A stretch of DNA of 64,000 nucleotides from G963674835 sp963674835 (GCA_963674835.2 CAXXKC010000003.1:3100001-3164000); one strand, 5' to 3'. Shown: positions 35,525 to 44,638, numbered from the stretch's first letter. Translations and numbers: made by a program. Notes: generated by a model not told the origin, from the letters alone.

Positions 35525-36495
35525 TGCCGTATCTCATCGGAACGGACGAAGCCGGCTACGGCCCCAACCTCGGCCCGCTGGTTATTTCGGCCACCGCCTG
35601 GCATGTCCCCGAAGGCGTGCAGGCCCACGCCCTCTACGACCTTCTCGCCGACGCCGTAGCTCCCGCGCCCGCCCGGGTCGTCGATAGCGAGCCTCCCCGC
35701 GTGCCCATCGCCGATTCCAAACGCCTCTACCAGCAGGGCAAAGGACTCCGACACCTGGAACGCGGCCTATTGGCTTCTTTGGCGTCCATGGGACGACACC
35801 CGTCCTCCTGGCGCGAACTCTGCTCGACCCTCGCACCCGACGCCCTGAACCAATCCGACGCCATCCCCTGGTACGCCGGCTACGACTGCCCCCTGCCCGT
35901 CGACGACGATCCTGCGGCCTGCCGCCACGGTGCCGCCCACTTCGCCCGCAGCCTTCAGACCGTTGGCGTCCGCCTCATCGAGCTGCGCAGCCGTGTCGTG
36001 TTCGAACAACCGTTCAATCGGCTCATCGACCGGCACGGCAACAAGAGCGAGATCCTCTCCCACCTCACACTCGAACTGGTCGCCGACCTGTGCGATGCTC
36101 TCGGCAATGAGCCGATCGCCGTCATCTGCGACAAGCACGGCGGTCGCAACCGCTACCACCGCCTGCTCGCCGACCACTTCCCCCAATCGCTCATCGAAGT
36201 CTACGACGAAGGCCGCGACCTGAGCCTCTACCGCTTCGGCCCGCCCCAGCGCCGCGTCGAAGTTCGCTTCTGCACCCAAGCCGAATCCTATTTGCCGGCC
36301 GCGCTCGCCTCCATGGCCTCCAAGTACCTTCGCGAATTGGCCATGGTCGCGCTGAACGACTTCTGGTGCCGGCAGGTCCCCGGCCTCACCCGGACCGCCG
36401 GCTATCCAGTCGATGCCCGGCGTTTCAAGCAGGCGATCGCCTCCACCCAAGCCGCCCTTGGCATCGCCGATCACGCACTCTGGCGTATGCGGTAA
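35524..36495 (+). CDS. RNase HII-like protein, divergent
   Basis: This 323-residue protein opens with MPYLIGTDEAGYGPNLGPLV, which matches the RNase HII active-site motif (DEAGRGPLAGPV) with Asp8 and Glu9. VPIADSKRLYQ corresponds to the second RNase HII block (DSKKL). The C-terminal MASKYLRELAMV resembles the AKVxRD block with changes. It is about 100 residues longer than RNase HII (~200) and has an inserted central region (HGAAHFARSLQTVGVRLIELRSRVVFEQPFNR). Similar proteins are annotated as hypothetical in planctomycetes. Retained catalytic acids suggest RNA/DNA hybrid cleavage or a related nuclease role. Overlap with the ATPase stop places it in the STAS operon. Confidence 0.7.
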   Translation: MPYLIGTDEAGYGPNLGPLVISATAWHVPEGVQAHALYDLLADAVAPAPARVVDSEPPRVPIADSKRLYQQGKGLRHLERGLLASLASMGRHPSSWRELCSTLAPDALNQSDAIPWYAGYDCPLPVDDDPAACRHGAAHFARSLQTVGVRLIELRSRVVFEQPFNRLIDRHGNKSEILSHLTLELVADLCDALGNEPIAVICDKHGGRNRYHRLLADHFPQSLIEVYDEGRDLSLYRFGPPQRRVEVRFCTQAESYLPAALASMASKYLRELAMVALNDFWCRQVPGLTRTAGYPVDARRFKQAIASTQAALGIADHALWRMR

Positions 36496-36804
36496 CGTCT
36501 CTGTAGACCCGCCCCCCCCAGGACGTAGTATCGAGCACCGTGCTCACGGCGGTCCGATATGGCCATCAGCCAAGGACGAAGCTGGACACCCCCACCCCAG
36601 CCAATCATAATCCAAGAGTACCCCCCACTCGCCGAACAACCTATGGGGCACCCGCGCATCGATCCGCCAAATTGATCCACACAATGGCGAAACCGGCGGC
36701 CGCCGCGCTCGGCCGGCAACCCGGGGGCCGCTTCGCCTTAGCTTCCGCGGTCTCCGCGGCTCGGTTCCGACTCTTCCTTCCACGCCACACCAAGACGGCC
36801 AGCG
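36496..36804. other. Intergenic region, no gene seen
   Basis: This 309-base gap precedes the efflux adaptor gene. It has a C-run (CCCCCCCC near 36512-36519) and two adjacent CCGCGG palindromes (near 36747-36761). I see no ORF with family features and no clear ribosome site just before 36805. Confidence 0.5.
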
Positions 36805-38076
36805 ATGAAATTCCTGATCAAGACGGTCCTCGTGCTCATCGTGCTGGGCATCGTCGGAGCCGGCGCCTATTTCTATTTCAAAACGCGTTGGAACGTGCCG
36901 ACCAAGTTCCGCAAGGCCGAGATCGTTCGCGGCGACATTAGTTCCGTGGTCAATGCATCCGGAACCGTACAGCCCGTGCTCCGCGTCTCCATCGGCTCCG
37001 TTGTCTCCGGACCCGTAAAGGAGCTCAACGTCGACTTCAACTCCAAAGTCAAGAAAGACCAGATCCTCGCCACCATCGACCCACGCATCTACGAAGCCAC
37101 GGTGGCCCGCGACCGCGCCGCCCTCGCCACGCAACGAGCCGAGATCGAACGGGCCAAGGCCCAATTGCAGCAGGCCGTCAACGATGAGCAGCGCGCTCTG
37201 GCCTTCCGCGCCGAAAACGCCGACTACATCTCCGATGCCGAAATGGACCAGTACAAGTTCAATCGCATCGCCCTCCAAGCACAGCTCAAAGTCGCCGAGG
37301 CCGCCGTCCAACAGGCCGAAGGCAGTCTCCAGAACTCCGAAACCAACCTCAAGTACACCGAAATTCGCTCCCCCGTCGATGGAGTCGTGATCGACCGCAA
37401 GATCGACCCCGGCCAGACCCTGGCTGCCTCCTTCCAAACGCCCGAAATGTTCATCGTCGCTCCCGAAATGGATAAGCGAATGTACGTCAACGCCGCCGTC
37501 GACGAGGCCGACATCGGCCAGATCCGCAACGCGCAAGAGAAGAAACAGAAGGTTCACTTCACCGTCGACGCCTACCCCGAAGACCTCTTCGACGGCGACA
37601 TCTATCAAATCCGACTGAATCCCACGACCACCCAAAACGTCGTTACGTATACCGTCGTCGTCGAAGCCCGCAACCCCGACATGAAGCTCCTGCCCGGCAT
37701 GACCGCCACCCTCTCCTTCAAGGTGGACGAATGCCGCGATGTCCTCAAAATCCCCAACGCTGCGCTGCGATTCTATCCCAAGCAGGAACAAGTGCGCCCG
37801 CAGGACCACAAACTCCTCGAAGGCATCGACGAGGCAAACCCCGCCAACAACGATGAACAGGACCCCGATACCTCCGCGACCCAGCCCCCGGCCACCGAAC
37901 GCGCCAAGGCAGGCCGCCAGCGCCATCGCCGCCACGTCTGGGTTGTCGATGGCGATTTCCTTCGCGCCGTTCCCATCGTCACCGGCTTGAGCGACTACCA
38001 GTACACGCAACTGGTCTCTGGCGATCTCAAGAAAGGTCAAGAGTTGGTAACCGGTGTCGACACCACGGCCAAGTAG
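36805..38076 (+). CDS. MacA/HlyD-type periplasmic efflux adaptor
   Basis: This 423-residue membrane fusion protein bridges an inner-membrane ABC permease and an outer-membrane channel. The N-terminal helix (FLIKTVLVLIVLGIVGAGAYFYF) anchors it. A biotinyl-lipoyl-like half (VNASGTVQPVLRVSIGSVVSGPVKELNVDFN) is followed by a long alpha-hairpin rich in Ala, Gln and Glu (residues ~95-170, AQLQQAVNDEQRAL). The second lipoyl half (IRSPVDGVVIDRKIDPGQT) leads into a beta-barrel and a proximal domain. A charged insert rich in Asn, Asp and Pro (residues ~335-380) is unusual for MacA. Nine bases separate it from the permease gene. Confidence 0.88.
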   Translation: MKFLIKTVLVLIVLGIVGAGAYFYFKTRWNVPTKFRKAEIVRGDISSVVNASGTVQPVLRVSIGSVVSGPVKELNVDFNSKVKKDQILATIDPRIYEATVARDRAALATQRAEIERAKAQLQQAVNDEQRALAFRAENADYISDAEMDQYKFNRIALQAQLKVAEAAVQQAEGSLQNSETNLKYTEIRSPVDGVVIDRKIDPGQTLAASFQTPEMFIVAPEMDKRMYVNAAVDEADIGQIRNAQEKKQKVHFTVDAYPEDLFDGDIYQIRLNPTTTQNVVTYTVVVEARNPDMKLLPGMTATLSFKVDECRDVLKIPNAALRFYPKQEQVRPQDHKLLEGIDEANPANNDEQDPDTSATQPPATERAKAGRQRHRRHVWVVDGDFLRAVPIVTGLSDYQYTQLVSGDLKKGQELVTGVDTTAK

Positions 38077-38085
38077 CAGGCGGCT

Positions 38086-39333
38086 ATGAATCTACTGGTA
38101 ACGCTTCGTATCGCCCTGCGTGCCCTCGGCAAGAACAAGATGCGCGCCAGCCTCACCGTGCTCGGCGTCGTCATCGGCATCGCCGCGGTTACCACCATGG
38201 TCTCCATCGGCCAAAGCGCCAGCGACCTCGTCCAGGGACAGTTCCAAAGCCTCGGAACCAACGTCGTCATCGTCTTCCCCGGAAGTCGCCGACAGGGCGG
38301 AGCTCGCCAAGGACATGGCAGCGCCCGCACCCTCACCGCCGCCGACAGCGAAGCCATAATGCGCGAATGTCCGGCCGTCCTCGCCGCAACCCCCTATGTC
38401 TTCACCTCCGGCCAAGTCATCTACGGCAACAATAACTGGAACCCGCGCGACCTCCACGGCGTAGGCATCCACTACCTCACCGTCCGCAACTGGCAGCTTC
38501 GCTGCGGCGGCTTCTTCTCCGAACGCGATGTCACCTCCGCCGCAAAGGTCTGCGTGATCGGCCAAACCGTCGTCGAAAAACTCTTCCAGACCTCCAATCC
38601 CCTCGGCGAGATCATCCGCATCAAGAACATCCCCTTCCGCGTCATCGGCGTCCTCCAGGCCAAGGGCGCCAACATCGTAGGTGAGGACCAGGATAACGTC
38701 GTCGTCGCTCCCTACACCACCGTTCGAAAGCGGCTCCAAGGCTCCAGCTTTAAGAACGTCGATATCATCATGGCCTCCGCTCGCGCCGTCGATCGCATGA
38801 AAGACGCCGAACAGGAAATCCGGCAACTCCTCATCGAGCGCCACCGAATCCACCCCGGTGCATCCGCCGACTTCGAAGTCCTCGACACCACCGAAGTCGC
38901 CAACGTCTTTCAGATGGTCACCGGGGCCATGACCCTCCTGCTCGCCTGCATCGCCGGAATCTCCCTCGTCGTCGGCGGCGTGGGAATCATGAACATCATG
39001 CTCGTCTCCGTCACCGAACGTACTCGCGAAATCGGCATCCGTATGGCCGTCGGCGCCCGCGGCCGCGATATCCTCCGCCAGTTCCTCGTCGAGGCCGTCC
39101 TCCTCTCCACCCTCGGTGGCATCGTCGGGATCGGCCTGGGAATCGGCGCCTCGGTCGCCGCGACCAAGATCATCAACTCCTTCACCAGCGGAACCCAGTG
39201 GCCGGTCGTCGTCTCCCTCAAGGCCGCGGCCATCGCCATCGCCTTCTCCGCAGCCGTCGGCATCTTCTTCGGCTACTACCCCGCCCGCCGCGCCAGCAAG
39301 CTCGACCCCATCGACGCCCTCCGCTACGAATAG
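38086..39333 (+). CDS. MacB-type ABC transporter permease
   Basis: This 415-residue permease has the FtsX/MacB topology. There is one N-terminal helix (MRASLTVLGVVIGIAAVTTMVSIG), a large periplasmic domain (residues ~45-275), then three C-terminal helices with the coupling signature NIMLVSVTERTREIGIRMAVGAR between helix 2 and the loop. It carries no ATPase domain, unlike E. coli MacB, and the ATPase is encoded by the separate gene at 41596 on the other strand. The substrate may be a peptide, lipid or antibiotic. Confidence 0.9.
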   Translation: MNLLVTLRIALRALGKNKMRASLTVLGVVIGIAAVTTMVSIGQSASDLVQGQFQSLGTNVVIVFPGSRRQGGARQGHGSARTLTAADSEAIMRECPAVLAATPYVFTSGQVIYGNNNWNPRDLHGVGIHYLTVRNWQLRCGGFFSERDVTSAAKVCVIGQTVVEKLFQTSNPLGEIIRIKNIPFRVIGVLQAKGANIVGEDQDNVVVAPYTTVRKRLQGSSFKNVDIIMASARAVDRMKDAEQEIRQLLIERHRIHPGASADFEVLDTTEVANVFQMVTGAMTLLLACIAGISLVVGGVGIMNIMLVSVTERTREIGIRMAVGARGRDILRQFLVEAVLLSTLGGIVGIGLGIGASVAATKIINSFTSGTQWPVVVSLKAAAIAIAFSAAVGIFFGYYPARRASKLDPIDALRYE

Positions 39334-39395
39334 ACGACCTCCCCTCGCCCGCTTGCGGAAAAGCGTCGGTGTTATTGACCGTCGCATGAGTAGTG

Positions 39396-39425
39396 ATACC
39401 AGGGCGACCAACGCGAGCCCGGTAT
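39396..39425. terminator. Hairpin between convergent efflux genes
   Basis: ATACC-A-GGGC (39396-39405) pairs with GCCC-GGTAT (39417-39425), an 9-bp stem with one bulged base and an 11-base loop. It lies in the 298-base gap between the converging permease and outer-membrane channel genes. The repeated phrase CTCCCCTCGCCCGCTTGCG (39340-39357) lies just ahead of it. Confidence 0.4.
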
Positions 39426-39631
39426 TCGTAGTGTCTCAGTGAGCCCACCAGCCTACTACTTCGGCGACCTTCAATAAACCTCAAGGGGACAAGGGCTCGC
39501 AACCTCCACTATCAGCCCTTCAAACCAACGCCCTCTCAACCTCAGCATCCCACTTTCGTGGTTTCCCCATCTCGTGTTTTCGTGTCTCCCCTCTCCTCCA
39601 ACGCCTCTCCCAACCATCAATGCTCGCCTCT

Positions 39632-41536
39632 CTACGGCGACGGCTGAGGCGACGGGATTGCCTCCGGCTTCTTCCCATCCGCCTTCGACGGCTTGGCCAG
39701 ACGATCGCGCACCTCGCTCAGGTCGAAGATGTCCTCGGCTGGCTTGTCCGTCGTCTCGTACTGCGGACGGTTCGGCCCCGGCTGCATAGCCTCGGGATAA
39801 CGCCGGTCCGGGAACAATCGCCCCATGGGCCCGATCGAGCAATAACGCTCCTCGACGAATCGGATGCCGTGTGCCTCGAGAATCATCCCGCTCTGCGCCT
39901 GCAGATTCGCCAGCTCCGTGTTGTACAGCGCCAAGGTGCCCGCCTCCGACGCCGCCGAGTTGCCCCAGTCGATGATCGCTTGCAGCACGTTCAGAAAGAT
40001 GCTCCGCCCGGTCCGATACGCCGCCAACTGATACTCCAGGTTGATCTGCGCTGCCTTGTGCGCTTCCTGGTAGGTCTTGTACTGCTCGTAGTATCGGTCC
40101 AGGTTGCGATAGTTCGTCGCCAGCAGATGCGACGCATTGTGCAGCCCCTGCCGAAGGTTCGCCCGGTCGCGCATGATCAACAACTCGGTGTCCCGCAACT
40201 GGGCCCGCCCCGCCCGCAATCCCAACGGAACCGAGAAGTTCACCCCCAACGTCCACCCCGCGAACTCGCCCGGCTCCGTGCCGATGTAGTACATGTCGGG
40301 CGTTCGTCCCTCCATCCCGTTCCAGCGATAGCTCGCCGTCGCGTCCAGTTGCGGCAAGGCGCTGTTGTTCGCCTGCACCAGTTGCTGCTGGTCCGCCTCC
40401 AGGACCAGCTTCAGCTCGATCAAGTCCGGACGATACTCCGACGCCATCCGCAGCACTTCTTCCCATGCCACTTCATATCGCGAGGTCCTCGGCGGAGTGA
40501 CCGGAACCATCTGCGGCCTGTCCACCGGAGGCAATCCCAGGATGTTCCGCAATGCCGCCTCCCGCTGCAACAGGTCCGCCTGCGCAGTGATCAGGCTCGC
40601 CTGAAACCCCGCCAACGACGTCCGAGCTTGGGCAACGTCCCCTACCGAGAAACTGGCCATTCCCGTCTTCACGCCGGCTTCTGCACGCAACAGTACTTCG
40701 CGCCCCTGCGCCACTTGCTGTTGTCGCGCCCACACGTCCACCCGCGCCGCCACCAACAACCAATACGCCTCGATCACTCCGCGAACCATCTGCTGGACGT
40801 TGTTCTTCATCTGGAAGAACGACCGCTCCGTGTTCAGCCGGGCGATCTGGATCGGCGCCAAGTTCGTCGCGATCCCGCCGCCTTGCAGCAACGGTTGCGT
40901 GATTCCCAGCGAAACCGTTGAATTCAAGAGCGGATTCAAACCGGTCGTCGCCACCGGTGGCGGGAAGATCGTCGTCCGAGTGTCCAGAGCCTGCGAACCC
41001 ACGCTCGCCACGGCACCCGTGACGAACTGTTTGCTCAACCCAAAATCCAGGCTGTAGCTCTCGCTCTTCGTACCTCCAATCCGGTACCCGTGCGGCGCGG
41101 TCGCGTCGGCCACCGCCCCCGGCGTCTCTGCCTGATCGAACAGATTGTCGGCCCGCAACACCGGATCGAAGGCCGCTCGCGCCGTGTCGATCTGCGTATT
41201 GGTGATCGCCGGATCGTAGATCGTCGATCCGCTCGACGACGCCCCCGTGCCGGCAAGCACGCGAATCACCTCGGAATTGGCCAAAGCGATGCACAACGCC
41301 TCGTCCAAAGACAAGTTCCGCGGATCGCGCTCCACGTTCGGCGACGCCACGGTCACCGGCGCTGGCACGTCCGGCAGGGGAATTTGCTGCATCTGGGAAG
41401 GATCCCGAATCATCAGATGGCGCTGCTCGGGAACCACCGTCTCAAAGATCCCCTCAGCGCGCACTGCCGACGAACCCCCATACACCAGCAGGGCTGTCAG
41501 CACGACCATCCATGAACCGGACCGAGAAGCAACCAT
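39632..41536 (-). CDS. TolC-family outer-membrane efflux protein
   Basis: This 634-residue outer-membrane channel protein belongs with the MacA/MacB pair. It has a signal sequence (GSWMVVLTALLVYGGSSAVRAEG) without a lipobox. Two long repeats of coiled-coil character follow, each with the OEP pattern: LSLDEALCIALANSEVIRVLAG, then AQARTSLAGFQASLITAQADLLQREAALR, LIELKLVLEADQQQLVQANN and ELLIMRDRANLRQGLHNASHLLATN. The protein is longer than E. coli TolC (about 470), with a Pro-rich C-terminal tail ending near KPEAIPSPQPSP. It is transcribed away from the ATPase gene but in the same direction, with 60 bases between. Confidence 0.87.
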   Translation of the reverse strand: MVASRSGSWMVVLTALLVYGGSSAVRAEGIFETVVPEQRHLMIRDPSQMQQIPLPDVPAPVTVASPNVERDPRNLSLDEALCIALANSEVIRVLAGTGASSSGSTIYDPAITNTQIDTARAAFDPVLRADNLFDQAETPGAVADATAPHGYRIGGTKSESYSLDFGLSKQFVTGAVASVGSQALDTRTTIFPPPVATTGLNPLLNSTVSLGITQPLLQGGGIATNLAPIQIARLNTERSFFQMKNNVQQMVRGVIEAYWLLVAARVDVWARQQQVAQGREVLLRAEAGVKTGMASFSVGDVAQARTSLAGFQASLITAQADLLQREAALRNILGLPPVDRPQMVPVTPPRTSRYEVAWEEVLRMASEYRPDLIELKLVLEADQQQLVQANNSALPQLDATASYRWNGMEGRTPDMYYIGTEPGEFAGWTLGVNFSVPLGLRAGRAQLRDTELLIMRDRANLRQGLHNASHLLATNYRNLDRYYEQYKTYQEAHKAAQINLEYQLAAYRTGRSIFLNVLQAIIDWGNSAASEAGTLALYNTELANLQAQSGMILEAHGIRFVEERYCSIGPMGRLFPDRRYPEAMQPGPNRPQYETTDKPAEDIFDLSEVRDRLAKPSKADGKKPEAIPSPQPSP

Positions 41537-41595
41537 ATCATCTTCATCGGTCGGCTAAACCCCTACCACCAGCAGAACCGCTAATACCGTTACAA

Positions 41596-42366
41596 TCAGA
41601 CCCCCTCCATGCCATCCTCTCTTGCCTCGTCTTCCTGATCGTCCAGGTTCGATACATGCAAAGCATCGATCGCCCTCTGGAAATCGCGGGTATCCTCCAC
41701 AATCTTCCCGTCCCGAAGCACCAGGCAACGCTTGGCATTCTGGGCAACCTCCTGGTCGTGCGTCACCAGGATGACCGTGATGCCACTCGCCTGATTCAGC
41801 TCTCGGAACAGCTCCATCACCTCGCGGCTCGTCCGCGAATCCAGGTTCCCCGTCGGCTCATCACCCATCAGGATAGCCGGCTCGTTGACCAGCGCCCGGG
41901 CAATCGCCACCCGCTGCTGCTGCCCACCCGAAAGTTGACCCGGATGGTGATCCATCCGATCGCCCAATCCCACCCGCTCAAGCATCTCCACCGCTCGCCG
42001 CCGCCGTTCTTTGCTGCTGATCCCGTGTGCGTAGAGCAGCGGCAACTCGACGTTCTCCAGTGCGCTCGTACGACTCAACAAGTTGAAATTCTGGAAAACG
42101 AAGCCAATCTTCCGGTTTCTCAGCCGTGCCCGAGCATCGGTCGACATCCGGGCAACCTGCTCGTCCGCCAGCACATAGCTCCCTTTGCTCGGCCGATCGA
42201 GGCACCCCAGCGTGTTCATCAGCGTCGACTTGCCCGAGCCCGACGGCCCCATCAACGCCACGTATTCGCCCTGTTCGATGGTCAGACTCACGTCGCGCAA
42301 AGCTTCGACGATCACCTCATCGAGGTGGTAGACTTTCCACACATCTTCCAACCGAATCAGCGACAT
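41596..42366 (-). CDS. MacB/LolD-type ABC transporter ATPase
   Basis: This 256-residue ATP-binding subunit energises the MacB-like permease. Start at MSLIRLEDVWKVYHL. Walker A is MGPSGSGKSTLMN, the Q-loop lies at FVFQNFNLLSR, the signature LSGGQQQRVAIARAL, Walker B AILMGDEPTGNLD and the H-loop VTHDQE. The GCLDRPSKG spacer is typical of the MacB/LolD family (usually GxLDxPTxG). The C-terminal acidic extension (DDQEDEAREDGMEGV) is unusual and reminds of disordered tails. It lies upstream of the TolC gene and on the other side of it from the permease gene. Confidence 0.92.
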   Translation of the reverse strand: MSLIRLEDVWKVYHLDEVIVEALRDVSLTIEQGEYVALMGPSGSGKSTLMNTLGCLDRPSKGSYVLADEQVARMSTDARARLRNRKIGFVFQNFNLLSRTSALENVELPLLYAHGISSKERRRRAVEMLERVGLGDRMDHHPGQLSGGQQQRVAIARALVNEPAILMGDEPTGNLDSRTSREVMELFRELNQASGITVILVTHDQEVAQNAKRCLVLRDGKIVEDTRDFQRAIDALHVSNLDDQEDEAREDGMEGV

Positions 42367-42661
42367 AGACCCACATCGATGTTCGACTCTAGTGCGACCG
42401 CCCCACTCCCAGCGGCCCAAAGCCCCAGCCCCCCGCCATTTCCGTCAAGCAAGTGGCCTCATCTTCAGCCTATCTCGCAACCGCCCCGGTAGCCAGACCG
42501 TACCGCTCGCTTCGCAGCCCCCGGAACCCTCCACCCACAAGACTCCGCAGCCAAGCCGCCCCCCCACCAGTCCTTGCCCGCGCCCTCCTCGATTTCTAGA
42601 ATTCCCCGTCGGCCGCTCCATCGACAGCGAGCCCACCACTCTGTCTCCGGTCGAGGAAACC

Positions 42662-43084
42662 ATGGCATCCAGCGAAGAGGAAATCTACCAGGAACACGTC
42701 CTGGACCACTACGAGGCACCCTACCACCGAGGCAAATGCGATCATTGCACTCACTGCCACGAGGACGATAACCCCCTCTGCGGTGATACGGTCCGCATGG
42801 AGCTTCGTATCAACGATCACGGCCAGCTCCGCGACGTCTACTTCAACGGCCAGGGTTGTTGCATCTCCCAGGCCGCCGCTTCCATGCTTGTCGAACGCTT
42901 CGATGGCCGGACCGTCGAGGAGGTCCGACAGTTTTCCGCCGACGACATGCTCGAACTCTTCGGCGCCAAGCTCACTCCCAACCGCCAGAAATGCTGCTTG
43001 CTCCCTTGGCGCGTATTGCAGGCTGCCATTTACTCTCCCATCGATGACCGCCGTGCGACCGACCCCCAGCCTTCGCAATCATGA
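42662..43084 (+). CDS. sufU: SufU-type Fe-S scaffold or sulfur-transfer protein
   Basis: This 140-residue protein of the IscU/SufU fold receives sulfur from the cysteine desulfurase encoded next. The three conserved metal-binding Cys positions are in NPLCGD (Cys40), GQGCCISQAAASML (Cys66/67) and RQKCCLLPWRVL (Cys111/112). The insertion between the second and third positions suits SufU, and an Asp is present beside the first. An extra cysteine motif at residues 26-32 (CDHCTHC) is not usual for SufU. Overlap of 4 bases with the desulfurase gene shows coupling. No sufBCD genes lie in this window. Confidence 0.86.
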   Translation: MASSEEEIYQEHVLDHYEAPYHRGKCDHCTHCHEDDNPLCGDTVRMELRINDHGQLRDVYFNGQGCCISQAAASMLVERFDGRTVEEVRQFSADDMLELFGAKLTPNRQKCCLLPWRVLQAAIYSPIDDRRATDPQPSQS

Positions 43085-44337
43085 CCCTTCCCGCGCAAAT
43101 CCCGGCTCTCGACCCCGAGGTGTACCGGCCCGATTTCCCCATCCTTCTTACGCAGGTCCACGACGGCGTTCCGCTCATCTACCTCGACAACGCCGCCACC
43201 ACCGAGCGGCCGCGCCAAGTCATTGACGCCATCGTCAAAACCTATCAGCACCATTACGCCAACGTCCACCGCGGTATCCACGTCTTGGCCGAACAGTCGA
43301 CCGAGCTCTACGAAGCGGCCCGCGAGAAGGTCCGCGCCTTGCTCGGTGCATCGAGCGCCGAAGAGATCATCTTCACCAGCGGCGCCACCGCCGCCATCAA
43401 TCTCGTCGCTCGCAGTTGGGGCGATAGCCACGTCCGCCAAGGCGACGAAATCCTCGTCACCCAGATGGAGCATCATTCCAACCTCGTCCCCTGGCACCAG
43501 CTCGCCGAGCGCACCGGCGCCGTCATCCGCTGGATACCCGTCGACGACCGCGGACTCTTGGAACTCCAGTCCCTCGACGAATTGCTCACCGAGCGCACCA
43601 AGCTCGTCGCCGTAACGGCCGTCTCGAACGTCTTGGGCACCATCAACCCTCTGGAACACATCATTCCTCGCGCCCATGCCGTCGGCGCTCGGGTACTGGT
43701 CGATGGCGCCCAAAGCGTGCCGCATCAACCGACCGATGTCGTCGCCCTCGATGCCGACTTCCTCGCCTTCAGCGGCCACAAGCTCATGGGACCTTCCGGC
43801 ATCGGGGTCCTCTACGGCAAACGCGAACTGCTCGACGAAATGCCCCCCTTCCTCGGCGGCGGCAGCATGATCCGCCGAGTTTCGATCGACAGCTTCACTC
43901 CGGCCGACCTCCCCTACAAGTTCGAAGCCGGCACCCCGCCCATCGTCCCCGCCATCGGCCTCGGCGCCGCCATCGACTACCTCAACAATGTCGGCCTCGA
44001 CGCCATCCACGACCACGAGCGTCGCCTGACCCAACAGGCACACCAAGTCCTCCAGACCGTCGGCGACGTGCGCATTCTCGGTCCGTCGCCCGACGAGAAG
44101 GCGGGCATCGTCAGCTTCGTCCTGCCCCAAGTCCACGCCCACGACATCGCCCAGCGACTCGACAGCCGTGGCATCGCCGTGCGACCGGGACATCACTGCG
44201 CAATGCCCCTGCACAAACGATTTGGCGTGCCGGCGACCGCCCGCGCCAGCTTCTACTTCTACAACACCCCCGACGAGATCCGGCAACTCGGCGAAGCCGT
44301 CGCCGAGTGCAAGCGGTTCTTTCAGCGGCGAAGATGA
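43081..44337 (+). CDS. sufS: Group II cysteine desulfurase SufS
   Basis: This 418-residue PLP enzyme takes sulfur from L-cysteine, giving alanine and an enzyme persulfide passed to SufU. YLDNAATTERPRQVIDA starts the fold. The PLP lysine is in AFSGHKLMGPSGIGVLYG. The catalytic loop with the persulfide Cys is RPGHHCAMPLHKRFG, the short group II loop of SufS and not the extended loop of IscS. ARASFYFYNTPDEI is also conserved. Its start overlaps the sufU stop. Confidence 0.95.
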   Translation: MTLPAQIPALDPEVYRPDFPILLTQVHDGVPLIYLDNAATTERPRQVIDAIVKTYQHHYANVHRGIHVLAEQSTELYEAAREKVRALLGASSAEEIIFTSGATAAINLVARSWGDSHVRQGDEILVTQMEHHSNLVPWHQLAERTGAVIRWIPVDDRGLLELQSLDELLTERTKLVAVTAVSNVLGTINPLEHIIPRAHAVGARVLVDGAQSVPHQPTDVVALDADFLAFSGHKLMGPSGIGVLYGKRELLDEMPPFLGGGSMIRRVSIDSFTPADLPYKFEAGTPPIVPAIGLGAAIDYLNNVGLDAIHDHERRLTQQAHQVLQTVGDVRILGPSPDEKAGIVSFVLPQVHAHDIAQRLDSRGIAVRPGHHCAMPLHKRFGVPATARASFYFYNTPDEIRQLGEAVAECKRFFQRRR

Positions 44338-44347
44338 CCCCGTGCGC

Positions 44348-44482
44348 TCACGGCCTCGGCCGGGCCTGCAACGATGCACAACGCCTGCAACGCTGCTGTT
44401 GCGTGTTGAGCTTCGCCCCACACTTGCTGCAGCGCCGCGCCTTGAGCGTCTTCACAAACTTCGTACGAGGTCGGGTACCCAT
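44348..44482 (-). CDS. Small zinc-ribbon protein (44 aa)
   Basis: The ORF starts at ATG 44482, preceded by GAGAG at about 8 bases, and encodes 44 residues: a basic N-terminus (MGTRPRTKFVKTLKARR) and a zinc-ribbon pair CSKC...CRRC with a Lys/Gln-rich spacer, ending ARPRP. The longer ORF in the same frame adds Gly/Ser-rich upstream residues without family sense. High Arg/Lys content would suit a nucleic-acid or ribosome-associated ribbon, but no direct family is recognised. It is convergent with sufS, ending 10 bases from it. Confidence 0.6.
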   Translation of the reverse strand: MGTRPRTKFVKTLKARRCSKCGAKLNTQQQRCRRCASLQARPRP

Positions 44483-44638
44483 AAACGTGCTCTCTCGCTT
44501 TTCTCTCGAAGATCCCTGGTGGGCGGCTCCCCCGCCCCAACCAGCCAATTTGGCGGGAACCATCGAGTTATAATGTCGCCCCCGCCAACTGGCAAGCCCG
44601 CCAACTCCCGCCGCAATCACCCTTCGACCAACGGCCGC

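Noticed and set aside
36544..38040. 498-residue minus-strand ORF opposite the efflux adaptor
   Set aside because: The adaptor has clear lipoyl and coiled-coil domains; the antisense frame is Val/Gly/Asp-rich without motifs.
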